Source of the DNA: JAJPXC01 sp964562375
Lineage (GTDB): Bacteria > Bacteroidota > Bacteroidia > Bacteroidales > Muribaculaceae
Direction of reading: 5' to 3'
Assembly: GCA_964562375.1 (NCBI GenBank)
Contig: CAZLSW010000017.1
Coordinates: 1 to 50,379, forward strand
DNA: 50,379 nucleotides
Below are positions 35,664 through 44,404 of this stretch, piece by piece (position 1 is the stretch's first letter; each line of letters starts with the position of its first letter). Both the position numbers and the translations under genes were made by a program. The notes below the pieces were generated by a model. That model did not search any database. It was not told the DNA's origin and worked only from the letters and a program-made list of their open reading frames with translations.

Positions 35664-35750
35664 GGAGAGATACCCAAGTGGTTAAGGGAGCACACTGCTA
35701 ACGTGCCAGGGCGGGCGACCGCCGCGTGAGTTCGATCCTCACTCTCTCCG
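35664..35750 (+). tRNA. tRNA-Ser (GCT)
   Basis: Class II tRNA with a long variable arm (GGGCGGGCGACCGCC). Acceptor GGAGAGA/TCTCTCC, anticodon loop CTGCTAA (GCT), T-loop TTCGATC. The 31-39 pair at the top of the anticodon stem is A-C, a mismatch. No CCA encoded. Confidence 0.85.
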
Positions 35751-35799
35751 CTGAAGAAATCCCCGACAGGACACTGGACCCTGCCGGGGATTGTTGCTG

Positions 35800-36207
35800 T
35801 CAGATGTATTCCTTGACGGTGCGCAACACGGCTCGGGCTTTCAGGCGGGCATCACCGTCAACGGGAGGCACGCCGTAGGCCAGAAGCCGGAGGGCGTCTG
35901 CCACCACGGAGAGCTGCTCGGCGTCGAGCGGCAGACGGCCGATGGTGTAGGACGGGTCGGCATAGCGGTAGTAGCGGCCGTCGTAGACCTCGATGGGCGC
36001 GTTGTAGCCCAGACGATCGGAGCGCATCATCTGGAGGTCGTGCTGCACGGTTCGCACCGACACGCCGCGATAGATGCCCTCGGCGTCGGCCAGGGCGTCG
36101 GAGCACGCCTCCACCAGGTCATCGATGGAGTAGCGGCGGGTGCGGCCCCGGCGCAGGCATCTGTCGAGCGTATGATAGCGCAGCAGCGCGTTCTTGTTGG
36201 CAGGCAT
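35800..36207 (-). CDS. N-terminal half of a WYL-type transcriptional regulator
   Basis: 135 residues. MPANKNALLRYHTLDRCLRR, YSIDDLVEACSDALADAEG and VSVRTVQHDLQMMRSDRLGYNAPIEVYDGRYYRYADPSYTI match the winged-helix N-terminus of Bacteroidales WYL regulators. The WYL effector domain is absent: the frame ends after KARAVLRTVKEYI. It is either a truncated gene or a short stand-alone form. Confidence 0.65.
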   Translation of the reverse strand: MPANKNALLRYHTLDRCLRRGRTRRYSIDDLVEACSDALADAEGIYRGVSVRTVQHDLQMMRSDRLGYNAPIEVYDGRYYRYADPSYTIGRLPLDAEQLSVVADALRLLAYGVPPVDGDARLKARAVLRTVKEYI

Positions 36208-36313
36208 GGGAGGTTGAGCTGAGGTTGACGACTGTGTTGGTGATCACTGTGCAGGCCTTGGCCCAACTCTTAAATTGATTGGTGTACATCGTATTGCGGT
36301 TTTAGAAATGGTG

Positions 36314-36353
36314 ACAAAAAGAAAAGCCGGGAAGCGTGCTTGCGCTCTCCGGC
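36314..36353 (-). terminator. Rho-independent terminator
   Basis: On the minus strand an 11-bp stem (GCCGGAGAGCG/CGCTTCCCGGC, one mismatch and one G-U) with a 6-base loop is followed by TTTTCTTTTTG. It closes the short unit that begins at 36506-36514. Confidence 0.7.
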
Positions 36354-36380
36354 CATATACGGTAGGGTATCTGTTGCCAG

Positions 36381-36491
36381 TTATCTGCTTCTGGCGCCGA
36401 TAGGACGGAAAGCGGCGGGCCGCACGCTAAAGCGGGCAGCCTTACTGAGCCAGAAGCTCTTTCGGTCGATATACCGTGAATAGTCCGTCAT
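36381..36491 (-). CDS. Small basic peptide gene (36 residues)
   Basis: Minus-strand ORF MTDYSRYIDRKSFWLSKAAR, then FSVRPAAFRPIGARSR and TAA. It is rich in Arg/Lys. It lies between a good -7 box (36506-36514) and a terminator (36314-36353), so it has its own transcription unit. No family recognised; it may instead be the coding or non-coding part of a small RNA. Confidence 0.5.
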   Translation of the reverse strand: MTDYSRYIDRKSFWLSKAARFSVRPAAFRPIGARSR

Positions 36492-36505
36492 GTCGTTTTG
36501 CGGCT

Positions 36506-36514
36506 GCAAAGGTA
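36506..36514 (-). promoter_or_regulatory. Promoter (-7 box) of the 36-residue ORF unit
   Basis: Minus-strand TACCTTTGC matches TAnnTTTG exactly; the expected start is about ten bases before ATG 36491. Confidence 0.6.
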
Positions 36515-36592
36515 CGGCTTTTTGTGCAATTGATGACCTTTATGGGCGATTTTGTTGTTATACTAAAACCCCACTGTCATAAAGCCGTGGGG

Positions 36593-36601
36593 TATTTTTG
36601 C
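36593..36601 (+). promoter_or_regulatory. Promoter (-7 box) upstream of the 36746 gene
   Basis: TATTTTTGC matches TAnnTTTG. The expected transcript starts near 36606 and contains a 31-codon ORF (36606-36701, MDISKINITQYTMDSKRKQR...) before the ATG at 36746, possibly an upstream ORF. Confidence 0.5.
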
Positions 36602-36745
36602 CAATGGACATTTCCAAAATCAACATAACCCAATACACAATGGACTCAAAACGGAAACAACGCTCCGGCAACGACGTCCATTACTTCTCTCTCGTTTAGA
36701 GAGCCGGGAAGGGCCGTTGCCCAGAGGCCGACATTCAAGGAATGG

Positions 36746-37411
36746 ATGGCCTTCGCGTGGAAACATTTCCATGCCTCAGTAATGACCCAAGAGGTCAAGT
36801 ATCAAATCTTTGTGGGCGAGGTGCTCGCCTCGCTGGGCTTCGCCAATCTGGCCGAGCCGATCAGCGAGGAGGAAGAGCGCACCCTGCGCATGGAGTGGAA
36901 TCGCTTCGCGGACATGCTGCTGACTCGCGCCGACCTGGTGGAGTATTTCTTCACCGGCGACGAGCTCAACGATGATGTCATCGAGAGGATGGTCGAGTGC
37001 TACCGCACCGGTCGCAAGGCTCGGGTCAGCTCTATCGACTACGACCGTTCCGTCAGGCGCGATGCCTGGGAACAGCTTCGTCAGACGGTAGAGCGTGAGA
37101 ACCTACTGGATCCCATGCCACAGACGGCGCAGGCATTCCTGGATGTAATCACCGGGAAGGCCAAAACACCGGTCACCATCCTCAGCATGTCGCGCTTCTC
37201 CTACCTGATGGGGAAGCTCCACTTCCACAAGCTGATAGGTTACGGCTGGCAGAAGGCACTTTCAGCTTCGGGCTGTGTTTATGGCCCGAAAGGGCGTCTT
37301 GTCACTCAAGGCAGTTTCAGCTCGAGCAAGAACCGTGTCAACGAAGACCAAGGCGAGGAGTACACACGCCTGAACGATGCCGTGAAGAAGTTGCGTGCTT
37401 CGCGCGGCTGA
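36746..37411 (+). CDS. Hypothetical protein of a mobile-element block
   Basis: 221 residues, no family recognised. Mostly helical and charged (EEEERTLRMEWNRFADMLLTRADLVEYFFTGDELNDDVIERMVECYRTGRKARVSS), with a C-terminal region KLIGYGWQKALSASGCVYGPKGRLVTQG. ATG 36782 (MTQEVKYQIF) is an alternative start. It stands before the HTH and primase genes on the same strand, so it may belong to the same element. Confidence 0.65.
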   Translation: MAFAWKHFHASVMTQEVKYQIFVGEVLASLGFANLAEPISEEEERTLRMEWNRFADMLLTRADLVEYFFTGDELNDDVIERMVECYRTGRKARVSSIDYDRSVRRDAWEQLRQTVERENLLDPMPQTAQAFLDVITGKAKTPVTILSMSRFSYLMGKLHFHKLIGYGWQKALSASGCVYGPKGRLVTQGSFSSSKNRVNEDQGEEYTRLNDAVKKLRASRG

Positions 37412-37488
37412 TGGTGCCCGGCGAGGAAATGCGTGTTGAGAACTGGGGTTCTTCCCGGTTCTCAATGCGCGACCCCTCGTTGTGCCTC

Positions 37489-37497
37489 TAATTTTGC
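37489..37497 (+). promoter_or_regulatory. Promoter (-7 box) of the HTH/primase operon
   Basis: TAATTTTGC matches TAnnTTTG; expected start near 37503, about 50 nt before ATG 37552. Confidence 0.55.
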
Positions 37498-37551
37498 ACC
37501 ACTATCGGCGACGGTCGACCTCGCCGGTTGCGCAAAATCAACCCTACCAAC

Positions 37552-37995
37552 ATGGACCCCGAAGAAAGCAACATACTCCCACGGGAGATTACCAACGCAG
37601 ACCTGTACTTTGAGGTACAGGCCATGCGTGGCGAGCTGACGGCCATGCGTGAGTTGGTGAAACAAGAGCGGATACTTCACCGCCGCGTGGTCGACAACCT
37701 GCTGGTTGGCAACGAGGCCTTAGCATTGCTGTTCGACCTCTCGCGCACCACCATCAACCACCTGCGCGTCATGCCACCCGAATTCAGAATCCCATACGGG
37801 ATAACGCCCAACAAACAGGTTTACTACGAGTTTGATGAAATCTACCGCCGCGTCAGCGAGGGCCGTGTATACGCCAAGGGCTTCAGCCCGGAGGACACGC
37901 TCATGCGCATGGACGATTACCGGTGGAAGGTAGAACACGGCCTCAATCCTTTCAAGCACTATGATAGATCATCAGCAAATACTGAGGATGACTGA
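37552..37995 (+). CDS. HTH (excisionase-like) DNA-binding protein of a mobile element
   Basis: 147 residues from ATG 37552 (MDPEESNILPREITNADLYF); an earlier TTG start in frame is less likely. A helical N-terminus (AMRGELTAMRELVKQERILHR) is followed by a MerR/excisionase-like motif (ALALLFDLSRTTINHLRVMPPEFRIPYGITPNKQVYYEFDEIYR). Such small proteins precede primase genes in Bacteroidales mobilisable elements. It overlaps the primase gene by 35 bp. Confidence 0.7.
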   Translation: MDPEESNILPREITNADLYFEVQAMRGELTAMRELVKQERILHRRVVDNLLVGNEALALLFDLSRTTINHLRVMPPEFRIPYGITPNKQVYYEFDEIYRRVSEGRVYAKGFSPEDTLMRMDDYRWKVEHGLNPFKHYDRSSANTEDD

Positions 37996-40009
37996 CGGGG
38001 GGCTTGACGTGTTCCGTCACTACCTCCCGCATCCTTTCCCAATCAACAAACGACACCGCAGCCAACTCTATGATGACCACAACCCCAGTGTGGTCATCAA
38101 GAAGCTGAGTCGCACCGGCAAATATTGGTACTATGATTTCGGCAACCCCTCGGACAGCGGCGACTGCTTCTGGCTGGTGGAACGCCTGTGCGCCAGCCGA
38201 ATCAACTCCACCGAGCTCGTCTTTCCACAAATCTTGAAAATCATCGTCGAGGATATGCACCTCGGCTTATACCTCGACTCCAAGACTCCACTACCCAAGC
38301 CTGCGAAATCTCGGCCGGTGACAACCACGCCAAAACCGACAACAACGAAGATGAAGAAATACAGTTTTACCGAAACGCCCTGGACCAGCCTCACTGTGGG
38401 CTTTTGGCAGCAGTATGGCATAGGACTGTCTACGCTCCAGAAGTACGGGGTAGTGAGTCTTGCCACTTATACCGGCCAGGGCTCCAACGGCGAGTTCACG
38501 CTGCAAGCCGCGGAGAACAGCCCGATATTCGGCTACAAGCGCGAGAAGTACATGAAGATTTATCGGCCTTTCGCCACTAACAGGTTTCTCTACGGCGGCC
38601 AGATGCCCGACACCTATTGCTTCGGTTATGAGCAATTGCCGCCAAAAGGCGACTGGGTGTTCATCACCGGCGGCGAGAAGGACGTGCTCTCGCTGGCTGC
38701 GCACGGCTTCAACGCCGTCTGCTTCAACAGCGAGACCTACGCCATACCCGAGAGCTTCGTGGACATGCTGGCGCTGCGGTTCCGGCACATCATCGTCATG
38801 TATGACAGTGACGAGACCGGCGTGAAGTGGATGAACGAGGCCGCCGAGCGTCTCGGCCACAAGATTACGACCTTCCGACTGCCTCTGGCCGGCACCAAGG
38901 TCGAGAAGGACATATCGGATTTCTTCAAGGACAAGCGCCGCTGTCCCGACGACTTCCGTGCGCTCGTGGTGAAGCAACTCGACGATGAGATGTCGTCGGG
39001 CATAGAGCTGCTGAAGTCGTGTGAACTGGATTTTGAGAACCCTCCTGAGAACTCCGAGGTGGTCATCGCCAGCGGAGAGGTGCCCATAGGGATTTACGAC
39101 AATCTGCTGTGCGTCTCGGGAGCTGAAGGCACCGGCAAGAGCAACTTTGCCGCAGCACTGCTGGCCGGGGCACTCGTGTGCGAGAAGCCGCAGACTGAGG
39201 TTGACTCACTGGGGTTCTCTGTGCTCCCCAACTATAAGCGCAAGGCCGTGATCCATTTCGACACCGAGCAGAGCGAGAACCACCAGCACAAGAACATGCA
39301 GCGTGCCTTGCGCCGTGCCGGCATTGACAAGCGTCCCGACTTTTTCTATTCGCTAAAGCTGATGATGCACTCCCGGCAGAAGCGCCTGGAGATTATCCGC
39401 GTGGCACTCGACTTCTACCACCGCCATCACGGCGGCATCCATCTGGTAGTGCTCGACGGCATTGCCGACCTCATCGATACCGCCAACGACGAGAAGGGGA
39501 GCGTCAACCTGGTAGAGGAACTGTTCCGCTACGCCGGGATGTACCACACCTGTATAATGTGTGTGATGCACGTGGTGCCCAACGGCATCAAGTTGCGCGG
39601 GCACCTCGGCTCCGAGCTCCAGCGCAAGTCGGCGGCTATATTGTCGGTAGAGCGCGAAAACGAGGAGGTCTGCAGCGTGAAGGCAATGAAGGTACGCGAC
39701 GGCAGCATGTTTGACGTACCCATCTACCTGTTCAGGTGGAGCGACGAACAGGGCATGTTTGTCAAGGCCGGCCAGAAGGATAAGGCTGAGGCGGCTGAAG
39801 ACCGTAAGGCCACCACCGCTCGCATAGCAACGGCTGTTCTGACAGGTCGCTCGTTGGGCTACAACGCGCTGCGCGACGCCATAGCCCAGCATGAGAACAT
39901 CGGCCCTTCGACAGCGAAAGCCTACATCAAGAAGATGCTGTCGTTCAACCTGATTGCCAAGGACGGCGACCAGTATATGCTCACCTCTACTCCACAGCTA
40001 CCGATATGA
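37961..40009 (+). CDS. Primase-helicase fusion (Toprim + RepA/RecA-like) of a mobile element
   Basis: 682 residues. An N-terminal zinc-finger-like primase region (YWYYDFGNPSDSGDCFWLVERLC) is followed by a Toprim domain at about 230-300 (VFITGGEKDVLSLAAHGFNAVCFNSE, IIVMYDSDETGVK) and a RepA/RecA-like ATPase at about 385-600: Walker A SGAEGTGKSN, Walker B LVVLDGIADLI, then IMCVMHVVPNG. A winged-helix-like tail follows. It replicates or primes element DNA. The start overlaps the HTH gene and the stop overlaps the next start (ATGA), so the genes are coupled. Confidence 0.85.
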   Translation: MIDHQQILRMTDGGLDVFRHYLPHPFPINKRHRSQLYDDHNPSVVIKKLSRTGKYWYYDFGNPSDSGDCFWLVERLCASRINSTELVFPQILKIIVEDMHLGLYLDSKTPLPKPAKSRPVTTTPKPTTTKMKKYSFTETPWTSLTVGFWQQYGIGLSTLQKYGVVSLATYTGQGSNGEFTLQAAENSPIFGYKREKYMKIYRPFATNRFLYGGQMPDTYCFGYEQLPPKGDWVFITGGEKDVLSLAAHGFNAVCFNSETYAIPESFVDMLALRFRHIIVMYDSDETGVKWMNEAAERLGHKITTFRLPLAGTKVEKDISDFFKDKRRCPDDFRALVVKQLDDEMSSGIELLKSCELDFENPPENSEVVIASGEVPIGIYDNLLCVSGAEGTGKSNFAAALLAGALVCEKPQTEVDSLGFSVLPNYKRKAVIHFDTEQSENHQHKNMQRALRRAGIDKRPDFFYSLKLMMHSRQKRLEIIRVALDFYHRHHGGIHLVVLDGIADLIDTANDEKGSVNLVEELFRYAGMYHTCIMCVMHVVPNGIKLRGHLGSELQRKSAAILSVERENEEVCSVKAMKVRDGSMFDVPIYLFRWSDEQGMFVKAGQKDKAEAAEDRKATTARIATAVLTGRSLGYNALRDAIAQHENIGPSTAKAYIKKMLSFNLIAKDGDQYMLTSTPQLPI

Positions 40010-40353
40010 GCTTCTTGATTGACATAGTGAGATGTATCGGTTTCGTGGCCGACCATCCTTCAATCACCGGCGACGAGCTCCTCACGGCTTTGCGCTTCCC
40101 GCTGGCCATTGAGAGCTTCGAGATCGATGGCTCCAATTATACTGCCGGATGGCAGATGCCCGACGCGCACTCCCTTATAACCGTCGAGTTTCGGTTCCGA
40201 AACAACGACATTCAAGATATAGACCGCTTCCTGCGTGGCAACCGGCTGAGTATCTCCGGTTTTCTGGCCGTCGATGCCCGGTTCATCGGCCGTCCCTTTG
40301 GTATCGGGGACAGCTTTGTCATAGCCACGGAAGCAACCCCTTGTTCTTTATGA
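40006..40353 (+). CDS. Hypothetical protein coupled to the primase-helicase
   Basis: 115 residues, no family recognised. The N-terminus MSFLIDIVRCIGFVADHPSITGDELLTALRFPLAIESFEIDG is followed by a beta-rich stretch. It overlaps the primase stop by 4 bp. Probably a small accessory replication protein; function unknown. Confidence 0.6.
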   Translation: MSFLIDIVRCIGFVADHPSITGDELLTALRFPLAIESFEIDGSNYTAGWQMPDAHSLITVEFRFRNNDIQDIDRFLRGNRLSISGFLAVDARFIGRPFGIGDSFVIATEATPCSL

Positions 40354-40680
40354 TGCTCTAAGACCGATAAGGCAACAGACTGAAGAGCAACTTTTTCATA
40401 GAAATAACCCAGAAAATGAGGCGCACCCGTCGTGATGACGAGTGCGTCTTGCTTTTGTAGGGGGCCAGGCGGACTTGGAGCGGTGGGGAGGTGTGGGGAT
40501 AGTGAGGCCGCGAAGGTAGGCGGCGCGGCGGTCATGGCAAGGTCGTGGCCGCGTGGCGATTTCGGTGAAAACCTTGCCGTAGGCCGCTCGGGTGCGCCGC
40601 CTCTGGTTGCGGCACATATCCACCTTACGCCTCCCCAACGGCTGCAAGGTCAGGGAGGAAAAACAAAACTAAACATCGCT
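40354..40680. other. Non-coding GC-rich leader region
   Basis: No gene seen. A GC-rich stretch (CGCGGCGGTC, GTCGTGGCCGC and similar words) ends about 30 bp before ATG 40681 with GGTCAGGGAGGAAAAACAAA. It probably carries the promoter and leader of the gene at 40681; no clear -7 box is visible. Confidence 0.5.
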
Positions 40681-41019
40681 ATGGAACAAGACGTTATCGC
40701 TACCAAGTTTGTCGAGTGGGACGTGCCGCCGCTGTCCACGCTCGCCTAGCACCGCGCCTACCGGCTGCGCCGACTGCTCAACCGCGGCATCAAGCTCAAC
40801 CGCGACCAGATGAACTGGCTGACCTACCAGGTGAACCACAACACCTACTTCAAGCGAGCCATCCCGGTGATGGGCTACTGCTTCGACTTCTCTGACGTGC
40901 TGCGCCGCTTCTGGGTGAAGTCCTTCGACCACATCGCCGAATACTACGCCTGCGACCGCACGTCGCTCCGCGCCTCACTCGGCCAGCCCATCCAGTCAAT
41001 CGTCGAACTCCCTAACTGA
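40681..41019 (+). pseudogene. Mobile-element protein gene interrupted by an amber codon
   Basis: ATG 40681 starts MEQDVIATKFVEWDVPPLST, then LA, TAG (40747-40749), then HRAYRLRRLLNRGIKLNRDQ and onward to TGA 41017-41019, all in one frame. Without the TAG it would be a 112-residue protein. CAG to TAG (Gln) is the simplest origin, as a Gln fits the context LAQHRAYRL that I recall from Bacteroidales elements. The downstream part is otherwise intact. Confidence 0.7.
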
Positions 41020-41117
41020 TACAGGTATGCACGAATATGAGGAACAGACCGACATCATCGGCTCACCCTGCACCCTGCTCGAGGACTTCCGAGGCTACAC
41101 GGAAGGCATCATCGTCG

Positions 41118-41125
41118 GCGAGTGC
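41118..41125. repeat. Left 8-bp target-site duplication of the IS66 element
   Basis: GCGAGTGC, repeated at 44477-44484. Eight bases is the normal duplication of IS66-family elements. Confidence 0.93.
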
Positions 41126-41171
41126 GTACAACCATCCGCGATAGCATATTGACAGGGAATGGCGGATGCTC

Positions 41172-41180
41172 TACCTTTGC
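41172..41180 (+). promoter_or_regulatory. Promoter (-7 box) of the IS66 operon
   Basis: TACCTTTGC matches TAnnTTTG, 15 bp before the ORF A start at 41195. Confidence 0.6.
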
Positions 41181-41194
41181 AAAAAAATTGAACC

Positions 41195-42400
41195 ATGACT
41201 AAGGCCGAGCTTTACCTTCAAATTTACCAGTCGTTCAAGGATTTGTGTGCCAATGGGCTACAGACAGTATCTTTTCGCGCCTATTGTCGCTCTTATGGTG
41301 TCTCGGACGATGCGTTGCGCCATTTGTTGGGAAAAGGATGCGTTGCCATAAATAGATTACCCGGGTACCGGCAGCCCAGACACGGGAGACCAGCGAATGC
41401 AGCTCTGACTGAGCGCGCGCGTGAGATTTACGAGAATTTCAAACAGTTGTGTGCGGAAGGGAAACAACCTGGTTCTTTTTATGCCTATTGCAAGGAGTGC
41501 GGAGGAGTAACCCGGTGGACGATGGCTCGCTTTCTGCGCATTAATGGGTTCCTTGTTAAGAGAATTCCCGGTTACCGCTACATTGTGCCCCCCGATAGAA
41601 AGAGGCCTGTCGAGAATCCCCGTGTACCACTCTGTCGAGAAGTCTATGATGAGTTCAAGAGGCTGTGCGCGTCGGGTCAGCAGACCGAATCGTTGGCTTC
41701 CTATTGTAGGAAACGAGGCGTTAATCTTGATATCGTGCGTCGCATGGCGAGATTCGAATATTCCGGAATCAGGCAGATTCCCGGCTACCATACAAAGCGG
41801 TTCTCTTATAAGCAGTCGGTCAACCATTGTATCAGCGTCTATGAGGAGTTCAGGCGACTGTGTTCACAAGGCGAACAGCCCACAAATTTCAGCGCTTACT
41901 GCCTGGAACGCGGTGTATGTGTAGCTTACATGTATAAAGTCATCAGAAAGAAAGGTTTTCCTCATATAAAAGATTTGGAGGGTTACTCTACAGGATATGA
42001 ATACAGGACTGATCCCAAATATAAGGAACGTCATACACTAAGTATGGGCATTTACAATGAGTTCAAGCGGTTGTGTGCCGAAGGCAAGCCGCCGACTTCC
42101 TTCACAGCCTATTGCCGGGAATGCGGAGTCAGTGTGGGACAAATGCGTCAGTTCTTGGCAAAACGGCACTTGCGAGTCATCGATATCCCTGGCTATCGTG
42201 CCCCTGGCCCGAAGCCGGGTGTGCCTTTCGAGAATGTCATCTTCGAAGAGGCCGGGTTCTTGCCCGCGTCTCCAGCGGCGGCTATCACGGTGAAGGTCGA
42301 TGGGCGGACGGAGGTGAGTTTTCCGGCCGACACGCAGCTGGACGTAGTCATAGAGTTTGTCAAGAAACTCGGAAAGGAGGCGGACAATGTGGAGTCTTGA
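41195..42400 (+). CDS. IS66 ORF A with five tandem helix-turn-helix-like repeats
   Basis: 401 residues. Five repeats of roughly 68-76 residues each begin with a helix (YxxFKxLCAxGxQ), continue with SFxAYCRExGV and end near (I)PGY: at about 7-55, 74-125, 144-195, 214-266 and 285-330. The YCRECGV core resembles a recognition helix region. The last 50 residues (AAITVKVDGRTEVSFPADTQ, LDVVIEFVKKLG) match the C-terminus of IS66 TnpA-type proteins. In most IS66 elements TnpA carries one HTH unit; here the unit is multiplied. It overlaps tnpB by 14 bp. Confidence 0.75.
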   Translation: MTKAELYLQIYQSFKDLCANGLQTVSFRAYCRSYGVSDDALRHLLGKGCVAINRLPGYRQPRHGRPANAALTERAREIYENFKQLCAEGKQPGSFYAYCKECGGVTRWTMARFLRINGFLVKRIPGYRYIVPPDRKRPVENPRVPLCREVYDEFKRLCASGQQTESLASYCRKRGVNLDIVRRMARFEYSGIRQIPGYHTKRFSYKQSVNHCISVYEEFRRLCSQGEQPTNFSAYCLERGVCVAYMYKVIRKKGFPHIKDLEGYSTGYEYRTDPKYKERHTLSMGIYNEFKRLCAEGKPPTSFTAYCRECGVSVGQMRQFLAKRHLRVIDIPGYRAPGPKPGVPFENVIFEEAGFLPASPAAAITVKVDGRTEVSFPADTQLDVVIEFVKKLGKEADNVES

Positions 42401-42743
42401 CTCGGGGCTGCGCCTGTGGGTATGCCAGTCGCCGGTGTCGATGTGTTACGGCATCCGGGGACTGTCGCAGATGGTGTGGTCATGGAAGGGCCATTCGCCG
42501 GCCTCGGGCGACGTTTATGTCTTCTTTTCACGCGACCGCAAGACAATGAAGGCACTACGATGGGATGGCGACGGTTTTTTGATGTACACCAAGAGACTGT
42601 CGCAGGGGCGTTTCCGGGAGGTGCTGAAAAAGGGGCCTGACGGCGTGCGTAGGCTTCACTGGGACGACTTTTACATGCTCATGAGGGGCCTCACACCTGT
42701 GAAGGTGATGGTCGAGAATCGCTTCAGAATGAGCCTTAAATAG
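42387..42743 (+). CDS. tnpB: IS66 TnpB accessory protein
   Basis: 118 residues from ATG 42387 (MWSLDSGLRLWVCQSPVSMC, YGIRGLSQMV). GDVYVFFSRDRKTMKALRWDGDGFLMYTKRL and the trailing F-x-M-L-RGL match the IS66 Orf2 (TnpB) family, which is required for transposition. It overlaps ORF A, giving translational coupling. About 80 bp separate it from tnpC. Confidence 0.9.
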   Translation: MWSLDSGLRLWVCQSPVSMCYGIRGLSQMVWSWKGHSPASGDVYVFFSRDRKTMKALRWDGDGFLMYTKRLSQGRFREVLKKGPDGVRRLHWDDFYMLMRGLTPVKVMVENRFRMSLK

Positions 42744-42823
42744 GGGGCATAAAAAATTGACTATCAGAAAAATAAGTGGCGAAAATAATTGCAGGAGTGA
42801 AATACTTTTTGTAATTTTACGCC

Positions 42824-44404
42824 ATGAAAATGAGCGAGCTGATACAGTTTCTGAAGCAGCACATCGAGCACCTCCAAGGCAAGCTCGACGAGGCCGTGGC
42901 CTCCATCCGCACCCTTACGGAGACCTGTCAGAAATATGCCGCCACGATCGAGGAACAGCAGAAACAGATAGCCTCGCTGGAAGATGCGCTCAGGGGGAAG
43001 AGCGCTGAAGTCAGCAAAGAGAAGGCAGCCCGGCAGGCGGTGCAGCGACTGCAGGGCTCGACCTCCGAGCGCCAGCCCAGGACAGCCACCACAGAACAGC
43101 CCGGACCGCATGCTGAACCGAGGCCCCAGAAGCCGCACACCAACAACGGTGCCAAGCGCAAGAAGCACCCCGAATGTGAAATTGAGGTCATAGAAGTCGA
43201 GCCCGACAGTCCCGGCTTCGACCCAGAACGGGCAAAACTTATGGGCGTATGTGATTCCGTGCGGTATTCCATGATACCCATGCGCTTCATCAAGACCGTC
43301 TACCGCCTGAAAAAATATGCCCTGGACGGCAAGATCTACAAAGGCTCGGCCCCTGCCACCCCGTTGCAAAACTCGCAGTACACCTCCTCATTCATTGCCG
43401 GCCTGGCCGAGCTGCGTTACCTCCACGGAATGCCCCTTGAGGCCGTGGTAGACTACTTCCGCTCACACAACTTCGACCTCGACAAAGGCACGGCCCAGAA
43501 GCTCGTCACCAAGACCCGCAGCGTGCTGGAGAACCTTTACCGAGCCATGGCAAAGGCCATCGTCGAAGATGACTACATCTGCGGCGACGAGACCTACATG
43601 AAAGTGCGGCTGCAAGTTGCAACACCCTCGGGCAAGAAGATCAAGAAAGGCTACATCTGGGTGTTCGTGGGCATGACCACCGGTCTCGTCTATTTCTTCT
43701 ACGACGACGGCTCGCGCCGTGCCGAAGTTTTCGAGCAACAGATCAAAGGCTTTAAAGGGGCATTCCAGTGCGACTACTACTCCGGCTACCGACACATCGG
43801 CATCGGCGACATGACTGGTATCACCCGACTTCCATGCTTGCAGCACATCAAGCGAAAATTCCTGGACCTGAAAGACAACCCCCAGGCACAGGAGATAGCC
43901 AGGGAATTCGGGCTCCTATACCACTTTGAACACAAACATAAAATCGGGGACGCCGACTGGACCGAGGAAGACCACCTCAGGTGGCGACAACGCTACTCTC
44001 GCATAATGCTCGAGAAAATCCACCGGCGACTGTTGGATGTGAAAGACCGCCCCGGCATCCCTCCCGACGACCCTCTGCTCGCCGCCACCCAACACGCCCT
44101 GCGCCAATGGGACGAAATCCCGCGCATCTTTGCCTCCCCGACATACCATCTCGACAACAACGCCGTCGAGCGTGTCAACCGCTACATCTCGCTTACGCGC
44201 CGTCGCCTCACCATCGGGTCTCACGCCGGCGCAGAAGTCGCGGCCATATACCACACTCTCGCCATCAGCTGCCACAATTGCGGCATCAACCTCTTCCAAT
44301 ATTTCTGCGACGTCATCGACCGCTGCGCATCCTGGCCCCCCAACACCCCGATAGAGCGTTACCGCGACCTGTTGCCGGACCGCTGGCATCCCTCACAGAA
44401 GTAA
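42824..44404 (+). CDS. tnpC: IS66 DDE transposase TnpC
   Basis: 526 residues, normal length. N-terminal leucine-zipper-like coiled coil (about 1-75), a low-complexity linker, a zinc/HTH region, then the DDE domain: DDYICGDETYMKV (first Asp), FKGAFQCDYYSGYRHIG (second Asp) and the late Glu in YHLDNNAVERVNRYISLTRRR. It appears intact and should be active with TnpB and ORF A. Confidence 0.92.
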   Translation: MKMSELIQFLKQHIEHLQGKLDEAVASIRTLTETCQKYAATIEEQQKQIASLEDALRGKSAEVSKEKAARQAVQRLQGSTSERQPRTATTEQPGPHAEPRPQKPHTNNGAKRKKHPECEIEVIEVEPDSPGFDPERAKLMGVCDSVRYSMIPMRFIKTVYRLKKYALDGKIYKGSAPATPLQNSQYTSSFIAGLAELRYLHGMPLEAVVDYFRSHNFDLDKGTAQKLVTKTRSVLENLYRAMAKAIVEDDYICGDETYMKVRLQVATPSGKKIKKGYIWVFVGMTTGLVYFFYDDGSRRAEVFEQQIKGFKGAFQCDYYSGYRHIGIGDMTGITRLPCLQHIKRKFLDLKDNPQAQEIAREFGLLYHFEHKHKIGDADWTEEDHLRWRQRYSRIMLEKIHRRLLDVKDRPGIPPDDPLLAATQHALRQWDEIPRIFASPTYHLDNNAVERVNRYISLTRRRLTIGSHAGAEVAAIYHTLAISCHNCGINLFQYFCDVIDRCASWPPNTPIERYRDLLPDRWHPSQK

